Source of the DNA: Heterotrichella gracilis
Lineage: Eukaryota; Sar; Xanthophyceae; Tribonematales; Xanthonemataceae
Direction: 5' to 3'
NCBI GenBank assembly: GCA_032358255.1
Contig: JAULBX010026163.1
Location: 62,001-126,000 of the forward strand
Length of the DNA: 64,000 nucleotides
The notes beneath the pieces are model-generated. The model was not told where the DNA came from, made no database searches, and saw only the letters and a list, made by a program, of their open reading frames with translations. Positions 31,491 through 42,951 of the stretch are shown piece after piece. The stretch's first letter is position 1; each line of letters opens with the position of its first letter. A program made the translations under genes and the position numbers.

Positions 31491-33530
31491 AAGTTATGTG
31501 AAACACGGGAAGGTTGCCTGGGACAACCCCAACCACACAAAACCCTTTAGGTTTGTGGTAGGGTTTGGTTGGCCACTGCTGGCTTGCAAGCCATGTGCAC
31601 ATGCAGTTGGTGCTGGGATGTGGCAGTGCGCGCCTGCAGCAGTGGAACAGCAGTGGCCACAAGTGCCCCCCTCCTTGTCAAGTACACCCAGACTGGAAAC
31701 ACCTTGCTGAGGTGCAGAAGTACAGAGAGCGCTTCACTGCAACGTTGCAGCCTACACCTCAGCAAGCTTGCCTCCAGTCTGGGTATGCTTGACTATGCGG
31801 GTGGCAACTGCAGCCACTGCTGTTCCCCAGTACAAGTTAACAAAGGACTCCCTGGTGTGTGTATTTGGTGGGTTCAGGCAGCATGGGTGCCACCCTGTCA
31901 GGGGCTTGCTGATACTGACAGAAATGACAGGAATAGTGCCAACCAGTACACATGAGAGAGAGCATACCCCACCAGGGCAGCATCCAGCCCAACGCAGATC
32001 CAAAGACACCCAACCACGCACGCAATTCACACATGCGTGTGTAACGCGTCACAGCCACTCAAGTTGTTCAAATGCACAGCTGCACGAGGCGTTGGTGGAT
32101 CACCTCCACAACACACCCAAGAGGCAGTTGGGTACCCATACCTGTACGAGGCTTCGAGGAGCATGAAGGCAGCAGGCGGTGTCTTGTGTGCAGTGCCTTG
32201 AGTTGGGCAGGTGGCACCCATTTCACCTTGGAGGGAAAGCCATGCTGAGGGTGAACCACAGCCATACGGGGCATGTGTATTGGGAGACGCTTGCCGGGAG
32301 CACTTGCACGCGCGCTTAGGCCGTGGCTATGGAGACCCGCCTGGGCGTGTGGCATGCATATGACGGAGTCGGTGTTGGGACGGGCTGTGGTGGCGGTGGT
32401 TGTGGGGGGTGGGGCGCGCGCTTGCAAACTTTTACTAAAGGTTGTAGTGGGTACCTGATTAGGCAACCAGTTGGAGGGTTTTTGCGCGCGCGGCAAGGAC
32501 AACGTCGTATGGGGCTGTGGGCAAAAAAGACAGATCACCCCAGTAGGAACCTGGCATACCTCGCCACCATTGGGTGATTGCCTGTTTTGCCAGATGGCGA
32601 ACTGAGTTGCAAAAGGGCCAGTACACGGGTCAGTACGCACTACCCAGGGCACACGGAGTACTCGGAGAGCTATGCGGCAGCCAAGCTGTCGTTGCGTGTG
32701 GCGGAACCACTCACTCTCACCCACGGCGGCATGCTTTCAAGGCCACAGGCACCACAAAGAGCCTCCTTCAAGGGGAGCTTTGGTTCGTCCCAGGGTCGAG
32801 GTTTTGGGTCCTTAGGAGGAAGCTGCGGCAAGGTACACCAAGTAGGACAGAGGTCGTCTTGAGGACACGTGGACGCCATGTGAACCGGTACATGACGTCA
32901 TCCACCCTTGCAGTATAGGCGCTTGGGCCCCAAATTGCCAACCGGGGTGCCCATGGCCTGACACTTCCCAGAATTGCGTAAATTTAGCCAAGTCTGGGAA
33001 CCCTGGTTGCAAACCCTGTTGTCACACCTTCTAAAGTGCAAGCGTGCGTGGTTTGCAAGTTGCACGGCACGTCTGACGCCATGTGAGTGCATGCCAGAGC
33101 CTCTGGCAGTTGATGTGGCTCACCAACTGACACAGCCCAGGCTGCAGGTAGAAATTTTTTAAATTTAAAGCAGCCTGCCGGCCTGAGACGCCTGGCCTGA
33201 CGAAGAAAGCAGGGTCAAATGAAACAATCTGGGTCAACGCATGTGGCGCTGATTAGACAATTCATGTCTAGCTAAACAATCTGGGTTGACACGTGTGGCG
33301 CTGATTAGAATGTCATGTCCATTCTCCCAGTTCAAACCAACAGGGTCGGGGGTTCTCTCGCAGGCCTGTGCACCTCTAAACCCTAGGTAGGGTATCCTGG
33401 CCGCCGCGTGGGCACACACTGGCATGCTATCTGGACCCCACGCAAGGGTTTCGCTGGGGATGTGCGCACAGCATAAACCCTACAACAGGGTTTCTAGCAC
33501 ACCCGCGGTATAAACCCTCGCCAGGGTTCT
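31491..33530. other. Spacer with hairpin 2 and a possible P450 5' exon
   Basis: This 2 kb stretch separates the P450 leader exon from the MenB stop codon. On the minus strand a small ATG-led, basic, Ser/Pro-rich frame ends at a donor near 32141 (SCSSKPRT^GT or SYR^GT depending on frame) and could be the missing P450 first exon; this is a guess. Apart from the hairpin at 31644-31825, nothing else is recognised. Confidence 0.3.
31644..31825. repeat. Imperfect hairpin 2 (arms about 69 bp)
   Basis: Left arm 31644-31712 and right arm 31757-31825 are reverse complements at about 80% by eye, with shared blocks GGAACAGCAGTGG, TCAAG.A.ACCCAGACTGG and TTGCTGAGG. The loop is about 44 nt. Mismatches are spread along the stem, as in plant and algal small-RNA precursors. 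Confidence 0.8.
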
Positions 33531-36500
33531 TCACGGCAGGCGGGGAAACTTTGAAAAGTCTGGCGCCCTCTTCTCCAGATACGCTTGGCGGCCCTATGCA
33601 GCAAAACAATAAATAAGTATTATTTGAACAATGGACTGCGCAGCCCGGCGCCCCCTTCCCCAGAATTTTAACGCAGGGTTTAGTATTATGCCTATTTCTC
33701 CTCACCTCATTCCCCTCCTCTGAAGTGTAAAACATGAGGGTGGCATTGCCCCCCATGTCCTGGATCCCAGCTTGCCCATCCTGCGCCGCGTGGATGGCAG
33801 CTTTGATGAGGCGGAGGGCGGTGGGCGAGTTGCGGGCCATCTCGCGGCACCTGCAAACAGGCATCAATGGATTTGGCACCCATTCCCGCCAGTTGCACCC
33901 GACAGCTTTGTGCAGCACATTCCTTTTATTTACTAATGCACAATTTTTGGTTTTGAATGGCGGCTTTGAAGAGGCGCAGGGCGGTGGGGGGAAGTTGCGC
34001 GCCATCTCGCGGCACCTGCAAATGGGCATCACTGGTTTTCGCATCTGATTTTTAATGCTTGCAGTTACCAACTTGAGGTCCAATTTGGTTCCTTTCTTGT
34101 CCAACAAGAAGTAAACTCAGGTTATGCAACCCCTTAAAGCAAACATTATGCATACCGCTTCAACTAAACATTATGCATACCCCTTTACCCCTTCCCTCAC
34201 CATTGTATCGTCTCGCTCTCCAGCTGTGCCAGGGGCACCACTTTATTGACAAGCCCCATACGCTCAGCATCCTGGGCGTCGTACAGGCGGCACATGAACC
34301 ACAGCTCCTTGGCTTTCTTGGGACCTGCGGGAGCAGAAAGCACACTTTCGAGCAGTCCAGTACAGGTGAGTGGGGTGCGAGCAACCAAGAAAGCCCTTTT
34401 GTGGACCCAAACAACTTCTGACAGGGAGACCCTAATGCATCCTGTGCATTGCCCAGTCGGCACATATACCAAACCTCCTTGAATCCTGGGACAACGGGGG
34501 ACATGAAACCCTTGATGGATCCCTCAAACCTGCACTATAGCTCAGTGCAAGTGGCAGGCGTTATCGTGGCTTGTTGCAGACCCTAAATCCCAAGAGGGAG
34601 ACCCTAATGCACACTGGGCGTTGCACAGGCTGGGCATGAACCAAACCCCAGGCAACTGAGCTCTGGTGTTATGCAATCCAGGGTCCCACACCCACCTATC
34701 AAATCCACCATCTGAGTGGACCCATAGCCCGCATCAAAGCTGCCAACTTTAGGCCCCGTCTGCCCAAACACCGCATTGTCCGCTGCAATCTGCACCCCGA
34801 CACACAAAGGGCCTAAATATTGGATATTGAGCAGGATTTCTCCCATAGCGGTGATGGCATTGGTGGTAGTCTGCGTGTGGGGTGTGTGGCAGTGTGGGGT
34901 ACGGCAAAGCGCATCTTCCTCCTCTCCCAGCCCCCCCAACACGCGCACGGCACAGGCAAAAGCAAGCCAAGCTCCTCTCCTGCAATCAAAACCCTAAACT
35001 CTAATCCTCCTTCCATCACAACCCACCGTTATGTCGCACACCATGTGCAGTATGTGGCCCCCGCCCACAGCATACCCAGCCACCATGGCTATCACTGGCT
35101 TGGGCAGGCGCCGGATCTGGACCTGGAAAGTATGGGAAAAGCTAGGTTTTAGGGTGCATTGTAGGGTTTTGGAGCAAAGGCTATAGGGTTTCAATCACAG
35201 GCTGGGGCAGGTGCCGGATCTGGACCTGAAAGGCAAGGGACGTGCTGGGTTCATAGTCTGTATTTAGGGTCTGGGTTTGGAAACCAAGGGTTCTAATCAC
35301 AGGCGCCGGTACCAGTGGTACCGGGAGAAGCAAAAATAGGATTCAAGAGGATTCAGGGCCTGTTGCTAGGGTTTGGGAGCCAGGGTTTTCACGAGCGCTG
35401 ACAAAGCGACAGCAGATGGTGAGATTGCTGTGCACTCAAGATGATGCTGCCATAGCTGCTGGTAGTGGTGCTGCCCGGCACCCAATCGGGCTGAGTTACA
35501 ATCACAGCTACCAGTCACAACTACTTACTTACATGCGTTCCAGCCAAACAGCCAGATTGGCAGTCTGTCCTACAACCACAATCACAACTACAGATCAAAC
35601 GAGCGGCTACGTTGTCCTCCTCCACAACCGAAAAGGACTTTGCAGCTCTCATTACAAGTATAATTGTACATCCAGGGCATCTGATTGTTGTTCCGGGATG
35701 CCATTTTACTGATTCCATACACCCCCCACCCCCACGCTGCACCCACCTGCAAGTCAAGCACATTCAGGCGGGGGATGCCGTCTGCGCCCACGTATCCCCC
35801 CTTGCCCCGGACACCCTGGTCGCCACCGCTGCAAAATGCAAGGTCTCCCTCCCCTGCACACGATATCATGTCAAGTCAAACCTAGGGTATCCTAGCCCAT
35901 GCCTAAGCCTGTTTGCAGTAGTTCAGCGGGTTACAATGACAGCCACAATCAGAACCACAACGATCACAACGACCACGATCACAACTACAATTACCTGTCA
36001 GCCAACTGCAAGATCAACCCCCGCATCGACTACAACTACAATTCAAGATTACAATTGCAGATACAATAACAATCAGATTGCAATTTCCTGTAAGTAAGGC
36101 GGCAGCCACTGAAGGGTCTCCCCCCCCCACCAACAACACGCACAGTGGAATCACAAATGAATAATTAACCTAATCAATTGATTACTTACCTGTGAGTATG
36201 ACGGCAGCCACTGAGGGGTCATCCCGAGCATCCGAGAAGCACAGAGACATCTCCTGCACTGAATTGTGGGAACAATACCCTAGGTCAGGGTTTCCGATGT
36301 CGACCTGATAAGGGTTTCAAGAGGGATTTCTGATAGCGCCAGCAGGGTTCAGAGCAAGGTTTCGAGTAGGGTTGTTGATGGCTGCCGTAGGGTTGCCAAT
36401 AGGATTTCAGGGTGGTTGCAGTATGGCTGTGGTTATGGTGCCTTTGTGTAAGTGAAGGCACACATGCTGCCACTGACTACTCAAGTGCACTGTCGAGAAA

Positions 36501-37941
36501 GCTTGACAAGACATTGTAAGCCACTGGGAAGACATGCCTTTTTCAATTTCTCAGACTTTCCAGTTGTATGGAAATCGTGACGATGTGCGCCTAGCTTCTA
36601 GGGTTTTCAGGGTTTTTCAAGGGTATTTTGATATGGTTTTTGCGCACGTGTTCTCAACTGAATGCGTTGCGCTTGGGGGCCGGTGAGCATAGGGTTCCAG
36701 ACACCCTTCAGGGTTTTGATTAGGTTTTAGGATAAGGTTTTGCACGCACCTGTTCTCGGCGTGAATGCGTTGCGCTTGTGGGGCCGGTTGATGGTGATCT
36801 GCAAGGGGGAAAGGGTTTTGGTTAGGGTACCTGTCAGCTGCATGCCTGGCGGCTGGGGTTGGGTCATTCACAAGTGGAGTTGAGATTGGCGTTGGGGAGC
36901 TAGCCAGGGTTTTGGCTAGGGTCATGCACAAGAATAGCATAGAAGGAGGTGGGTACGGCGATACCATGTCGGCACAAGGCTACCCAACAGCATATCCTCT
37001 GATGCTTAAAGCCCTACATATGTACCATGTAAACATATATATATTCTAGTTCTGCTCAACCCTTGTGTGCATAACAGAAAGAACAGAAATCGAAAAAAAT
37101 CTTTTTGACCATAGGCAACTCTCGGGTGTGGCATATACCCACCTTTGCGATTCCCTCCCCTACAGTCTTGTGGTACTTTACTTCCCTCAGCTCCTCCCGT
37201 TGGACGCTGGTGATGGCGCGCCACACAGGGGGGGCGCTAGAAACCTGGCCGTGCATCTAAAGGGGAGGAAAGCCTTCATTTCAAAAGGGTGCACAAGCCT
37301 GTTCAGGGCTAGGTTTTAGGGTTTAGGGTTTTTGCTGCACGCTGGCGATGGCGCGCCATACAGGGGGGTGCTGGATACCTGACAGTGCACCTAAAGGGGA
37401 GGGCAACATCCAGTTGAAAAAGGTGCACAACCCTGGATTTGGGGTTAGTGTTCAGGAGGGGTTAGGGTTCCAAAGGGAGGGAAAGGGCATGCCAGCTGTC
37501 GGTAGGTAGGGTAGGGTGATCAGCTGAGAGCATGGGAATGTCGATATGGGGATGGTAGATCTAACAGCGTTGGAACGGTTGCGCTTGCGTGCACTGGCCT
37601 GTTAAGGGTTAAAATATAAGTTGCAGAGTGTAGGGTTTTCATACCTGTGCATAGCTGGTCGGTTTCCCGGTTGCACTCGCATGCACTGACCCCCCTTCAC
37701 CCTCCCCACCCCCCACCAGCCCAGCGGTGGGGTGGGTACTCACACCCCCTGTGGCAGAACCAAGGGGGAAAGCACCCAGATGGTGGTGCTGGGGAGGAAA
37801 TCCTCCGCTGCTGCTGGTGGGGCTGAGGGCGTTGGGGTGGGAGGCGATGATGGCTGTGGAGGGTGGTGGGGTGGTGTTGCCGGTGTTGAGGTGTCTGGTG
37901 AGCACCGCCACCCTCCTTTGGGAGGGGGGTGGGGACTCCAT
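33531..37941 (-). CDS. menB: 1,4-dihydroxy-2-naphthoyl-CoA synthase (MenB/NS) with PTS2 leader
   Basis: MenB closes the naphthoate ring in phylloquinone synthesis, supplying the quinone of photosystem I. Exons (approximate): 37941-37645, 37256-37143, 36798-36750, 36258-36190, 35853-35747, 35122-35027, 34789-34696, about 34324-34205, 33850-33706, 33593-33531. Motifs in order: [127 protein letters not shown], and a C-terminal [10 protein letters not shown]. These match the plant/cyanobacterial MenB pattern throughout, including the AGYAVGGGH oxyanion-hole loop and the GSFDAGYG loop. Exon 1 encodes a Ser/Pro/Gly-rich leader with the nonapeptide RVAVLTRHL at residues 10-18, a PTS2 match, so peroxisomal import is predicted, as in plants. 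Confidence 0.92.
37888..37914 (-). other. PTS2-type peroxisomal targeting nonapeptide of MenB
   Basis: Residues 10-18 of the predicted MenB read RVAVLTRHL, which fits the PTS2 pattern (R/K)(L/V/I)x5(H/Q)(L/A). It sits close to the N-terminus, as PTS2 signals do. Plant MenB homologues are known to use PTS2. Confidence 0.7.
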
Positions 37942-38796
37942 CTCTGGGGTGCTCTTGAAATGAATGGGGGGCAGAATAGAATATGGTGTTTATAAGAGCT
38001 AGGAGTTAGGCTAGCTGACAATTGAGGCTCGCTAGTGCCTAATCCCTGCAATAGGGGGGTGGCAGTAAGGGGTTATGGTACAGAACCACCCACCTAGGCC
38101 CGCTATTAGTGGCATGCCAAGTGAAAATGCTTGTCCGGGGCTTATGCTACGCAACCCTCCTTGCGATACCACAAATTAGCAACGTTACCTTGGTTCAGTA
38201 TCTGTCTATGTCACTGCTATTCGGTTTGAGTTGGAAGCAAACAGGGTCGTAGAGCTTGCGGCTTGTCACTGTACATGCGTGCATACGGTTCTGCGGTAGT
38301 GCGCCCGTACTAGACCACACCGATATTGGCAGGTCGAAAGGAGCCAAAGTAGGCGTTCCGCAGCTATAAAAAGCACAGTGCAAGGGTATACAAGGTGCCC
38401 ACGGCACTTCGCAAGTGCCCATCTGTCCCAATGCATTGGGTCCACACTTCCCTCTTGTGAGCAAACCCTTGTGATTGGCTAAAGGCTAGTGGTTATACAC
38501 GTGGCGTGCTCTCACCCTCCCTATCTTGAGAAGCGAGCAAGAGCGTTGCTTTCACGTCTTCTTTAGTTTATTTGTGCTGCAAACCTTTCCAGAAGACTGC
38601 ATTCAATACATTTTTTAGCCAAGCTGCATATCGGAAGGACAGGTTTTATAGTGTCGCTATTCCCAAAGTTTTGCATGCATGCCATTTGCCCGCATCTAGA
38701 ACCATCCTAGCCTCAAACCGCCACTCCCCTTCCCCACTCCATACCCCACCGCCCATACAGCAAAACACCCTGCTACTGGTTGAGGGCTCCTGTACG
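37942..38796. other. Divergent promoter spacer between MenB and the CS-cyclophilin gene
   Basis: The two genes are transcribed away from each other across 855 bp. No exon or echo was recognised. The motif TATAAAA at 38365-38371 is a possible TATA-like element for the plus-strand gene. Confidence 0.4.
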
Positions 38797-41596
38797 ATGG
38801 CAGCCCGCCCACCCACCACCGCCACCGCCAGCACCAGCACCTCCACCAGGGCTGTGCACCACCACCTGGGCCGGCACCCACGGGCGGCGGAGGGGTTCGC
38901 ACGGCAGCAGCGGCAGCCAAGGAGGGGCCGGCGGTGCCAACTGCGGACCGTTGCACTATTGAAGCAGGTGTGTAGTGGGCAAGGCACGGGTGCATGCATG
39001 CGTTTGGCGTAACGCACATTAGCATGCTAGCATATGAGCATGCTAGCATATAGGGGGCCATAGCAGAGGTATACACATGTATGGACAGGCATGGATATCC
39101 CCCCTGAGGATATAAAATGCAGGCCGCGCGCTCTACTGAGGCAGGTGAGTGTGCAATGCGCATAGGCCACCACCCACCACCCACCCACCGCAGAGGCTTG
39201 GGGTTCGATTCACCTGGGGGCAAGGGGTGGACAAGATGTGAGGCCTGATGCCGCACTGCATCCCAATCTCACACATGACCCCTCTCCCCTATTGTCGTTT
39301 TGCACCCACCCACCCACCCACCCACCACCTTTCATCAATGCAGAGGCCCGGGGTTCGATCCACCAAAGGGGCAAGGGGTTGGAGAGACCCTAAATCCTAA
39401 ATCCCAAACCCTAAACCCTCCCGATGCAGGCGCCTGGGGTTCACTTACTTGGGAGCAAGGGGTGAAAACACCTAAACCCCAAACCTCAATCTCTTACACC
39501 TAAACCCTAAACACACCCACTGCAGGCGCCGTGGGTTCGTTCAACCTGGGAGCAAGGGGTTGATGAGATCACCATAAACGTGCCGGTGGATCCCGCACTG
39601 GGTCGAAAGGACTTTTCAGTCGAGCTGCACCCCACCCGGCTGGTGGTGAAGGAACAAGGGGAGGCGATACTGGAGGGCGACTTTGAGGGGCAGCGCATAC
39701 ACATAGACGGTGCGGGGGCATGATTGGATGGGACGGTTGTGTTTGCCGGGTTTTTTGGGTTTGTTTTGGGTATTTTCTGGGGATTACAGCATCGAGCTGC
39801 ACCCCACCCAACTGGTGGGGAAAGCACAGAAGGAGGTGAAGTGGGATTGCAAATTTGAAACGCAGCGCATAAACGTATGCGGTGCGTGGGCTTGGTTGCA
39901 TGGGAATATTGTGTTTTGCCATTTTTGCCCCCCAAATTGTGGCAGGGTCTTAAATCTGCCCCATGCGCACCCCCCCGCAGACAGCTACCACATCTTCGAG
40001 GACAACCCCCTGGGAAGCCGGGTCCTAAAGCTGGTCCTGGACAAGGCAGTGAGTGGGTGGGACAGCTGGAACATCCTCCTTGACAGTGACATAGCCCCCC
40101 CTGACCTCACCATCACCCACCGGGTGTATTTCAAAATCAGCATAGGAGGGGAGGTGGCGGGCAACGTGGTGTTTGGCCTGTTTGGGGCGGCGGTGCCCAA
40201 GACGGTCGAGAACTTCCGGGCGCTGTCGACGGGCGAGAAGGTGCGTGGGGGTGGCGGTGGGTGGAGGTGGTATGTGTTGATGAACGGCGGCGTGGGGTTG
40301 ATGGTGGGGAGTTGGTTTCACTACTGCGCTTCCTTTCAAACCCCATGCAAGGGTCTTGCTACCACTTATAGGGTGCGTATGACTCCAAATGGATGCGGCA
40401 TGCGGCATTCCAAACACATTCAAAATCTCCAAACCCCAGCGAAGGGTTTTCAAGAGCTTCCTTGCTTGCCTTGTAGGGTATGGCGGCATCTGGCAAGCCC
40501 CTGCACTATCTGGGGACCACTTTCCACAGAATTATCCCAGAGTTTATGGCGCAAGGGGGAGATTTTGACCGAGGGGATGGAACAGGTGAGGGCGCCTGGC
40601 CATGGACACCGTATACCCCAACTCCAACCCTACCAGGCCTTGCTTGATCCTTGCCCCATTTGTATACTCTAATGAGGCCTGCACCCACCTTTACCCATAA
40701 AACAACTCTATCCCTACCAAGTAACCGACCAAGAATTCTACAAGGAAACCTAAACCGTCGTGCCTTCTTGCGAGGGGAAAATTATGCCGGCAACTTACCC
40801 CGCTGCTCTAACCAAAACCCTGCCAAGCCCATCGCTGGGTTTCAGACAATGCCCTGTCTGAACCCTGCTCAAATTCAACCCAAACCTATGCCCAGGCAGC
40901 CTGCACCCTAGACCTAGTCCCACCCAAACCCTAATCTCCAACCCTACCAAAACCCTTGTGCAGGCGACCCTAACCCCGCCCAAAACCCCACTCTCAATCC
41001 CTAACCGAAATCCTTCCCTGCAGGCGGCGCCTCCATCTACGGCCGCGCATTCCCGGATGAGAATTTGCGCATCAAGCACGATGCCCCGGGGCTGCTGTCT
41101 ATGGCCAATGCGGGACCCAACAGCAATGGCAGCCAGTTCTTCATCACATTCGACAAGCTCCCTCACCTGGATGACAACCACGTGGTCTTTGGCAAGGTGG
41201 GTGCACAACAAACCCTGATTTGAAACCATGGTGTACATCCCAACCTTTGCCATACAAACCCTGGCGCAAACCCTAAACCCAAGCGCAAGGAACCCTATTG
41301 TAGCAACGGCAGCCAGTTCTCTATCACCTCGTCCCTTTCCCCCACCAAGCTTCGTTGCATGGGCACCTGAAAAGGGGGTGCAATTCATGCAGGTGCTGGA
41401 GGGTATGGAAATCGTGCGCCGCATGGAATCGGTGGGCACCGAGGACGGCACCCCCCGCCAGCTCGTGGTGGTGGAGGCATGTGGCGAGATTTCTGAGGAC
41501 ACCTGGCAGCAGTGGCGGGTGGATAACAAGGCCTCACGGGTGGAAGCAGTGGCTTCGGAGCTGGATGAGCCTGCTGCCGAGGAAACAAAGGAGTAG
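38797..41596 (+). CDS. CS (p23/NudC-like) domain fused to a cyclophilin peptidyl-prolyl isomerase
   Basis: Cyclophilins isomerise Xaa-Pro bonds; CS domains bind Hsp90-type partners. Exons (approximate): 38797-38969, 39526-39710, 39980-40231, 40477-40586, 41024-41196, 41392-41596. The first exon encodes an Ala/Thr/Arg-rich leader (possible transit peptide). Exon 2 opens a CS domain ([38 protein letters not shown]). Exon 3 finishes it ([20 protein letters not shown]) and starts the cyclophilin ([19 protein letters not shown]). Catalytic residues are visible: Arg and Phe in [15 protein letters not shown], the Gln of the same motif, and NGSQFFITF. The position of Trp121 in human CypA is His ([12 protein letters not shown]), which in other cyclophilins weakens cyclosporin binding. 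The C-terminus ends in an acidic tail. The role is unknown; a co-chaperone is plausible. Confidence 0.85.
39193..39480 (+). repeat. Three acceptor-side echoes of the CS-cyclophilin exon 2
   Basis: The acceptor plus the first 40 bp of exon 2 (GGGTTCG.TC.ACCTGGGAGC) recurs at about 39193, 39343 and 39428, before the real exon at 39526. All copies keep a CAG acceptor, and all run into stops or CCCTAAACCC filler. A donor-side echo of the same exon lies at 39790-39890. Confidence 0.88.
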
Positions 41597-41864
41597 GCAA
41601 AGCAGTGAAGATGCATGGTGGGGAATAGCAGCGATGGGTCGCTGGGGGCAGCAGCTGTCCAGAGTAGTGAGGCACCAGCCAGCCAGCAAAGCCAGGCGAC
41701 GCCAGCATCTAGCGGCAGTACGTACTTGCACATGGCAAGCAAAATTGCAGGGGGGACTGGGCAGGCAGCAGGCAGCGATGAGCCGCGGCGGCAGCAACCT
41801 GTGAGCAATGCCAGGGGTACGCCGCAGCGGGGCCCTACCTGTGCGCAGCGCTGGCAGTGCGCGG

Positions 41865-42010
41865 CCACGTGAGCAGTGTAGGGTTGAACCCTTAAACCCA
41901 AAGCAGCCGCATGAGCAATTTAGGGTGTAATCCCTTAATTAACCCAAAACAGCCGCATGAGCAATTTAGGGTTTAACCCCTTAACCCTAAACAGCCGCGT
42001 GAGCAGCTGG
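41865..42010 (+). repeat. Tandem about 60-bp repeat with telomere-like core, three copies
   Basis: Blocks of AGCCGC(A/G)TGAGCA(A/G)TTTAGGGT with TTAACCCTAAA filler repeat at about 41867, 41906 and 41951, and a partial at 41991. It follows the cyclophilin stop codon. Confidence 0.7.
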
Positions 42011-42951
42011 CAAGCAGTGCCACTTATCCGTGCCACTCATTAGTGTCATTAAGCAGCAGAATGGGCATCAACCAGGGGGCAATCCTGGTGACGGTCAGCA
42101 GCAAACGGGAGTAAGCCATCAGGCGCGGGTGGCGGGCTGGCGCCTCTGTTGCAAGGGGCAAGCAACGCCAGCAGTCAGTGGCAAGGGGATAAATCAGCAG
42201 CAAGGGGAAGCTATAAGCAGCAAGGGGAGCAAGCAGTATCAGCTGCAGCTGTGGTGGGGTTGCTGGCAGTGCCTTGTGTGCAGAGTGCTACAATGTTGGT
42301 CCTATGGGGTGAGGACAGAGGTACATACAACGGGGCAGTGGAGGGATGGAGCAGTTGCTTTGCCTTGAGGTTACCGCGAAATCCCTTATTAAAATTGTGC
42401 CGTTGGACTTGGGCGTGTTGGGTGTGTGGTTTGGTGAACGCTCTTCTTGGGTTTATGCATGCATGCATTTGCATGCAGGTGTGCATGACCTTTGCACTGT
42501 GACACACATGTAAAAGGATCTGACATGCAAGGAGTAGGTACCAAGCCCCGATTCAACAACGCCGACCCGCCGCAAGTGTCTAGGGTTTTGTTGTCCATGA
42601 GGGTTCCGCTAGGAAGGGTTACCGTCAACAGCATGACTCAACTTGAGGCATGGGGAAGATTAACAGCCCGCTACCCACTCTCAGCCCTAACGGGGGACTG
42701 TATATGGCAGCGCGCGATGAACGTCACTGCAGCCTTGCAACGCAGTGTGTCATAAGTGGTGTGGCGGCGTTCATCTTGTGCCATGCAAGGGTTCCCGCCA
42801 CGAGCCCTCCGGGCTAGCGCGCGCGCAGGTTTGTCAAGTTTGCAAGCACCCTTGTGGTACTTGTCCTATTCAGCGCGTCGTCACCAGTCCTTTCGCACAC
42901 CGTCCATCAATACTATTCTTTGCACAGATGCCCCAGAGGCACCCCTTGCCT
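42011..42951. other. Spacer upstream of the F-box gene
   Basis: Short GCAAGGGG and CAGCAG runs occur at 42090-42240. No gene was recognised. Confidence 0.35.

Noticed and set aside
30971-31540. 189-residue Ala/Pro-rich open frame on the minus strand
   Set aside because: It is an alternative frame of the P450 leader exon. The frame used here continues in phase into the PPG hinge, while this one does not.
33945-34020. Extra MenB exon with CREMARN-like coding
   Set aside because: It is a degraded echo of the exon at 33850-33706 with a disrupted continuation, and the real exon joins in phase with its neighbours.
39710-40672. 320-residue plus-strand open frame
   Set aside because: It contains a real cyclophilin exon but reads through both flanking introns; the splice sites at 39980 and 40231 give the correct protein.
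40795-41901. 368-residue open frame on the minus strand
   Set aside because: It runs antisense to the last cyclophilin exons and shows no family features; it is a GC-driven shadow frame.
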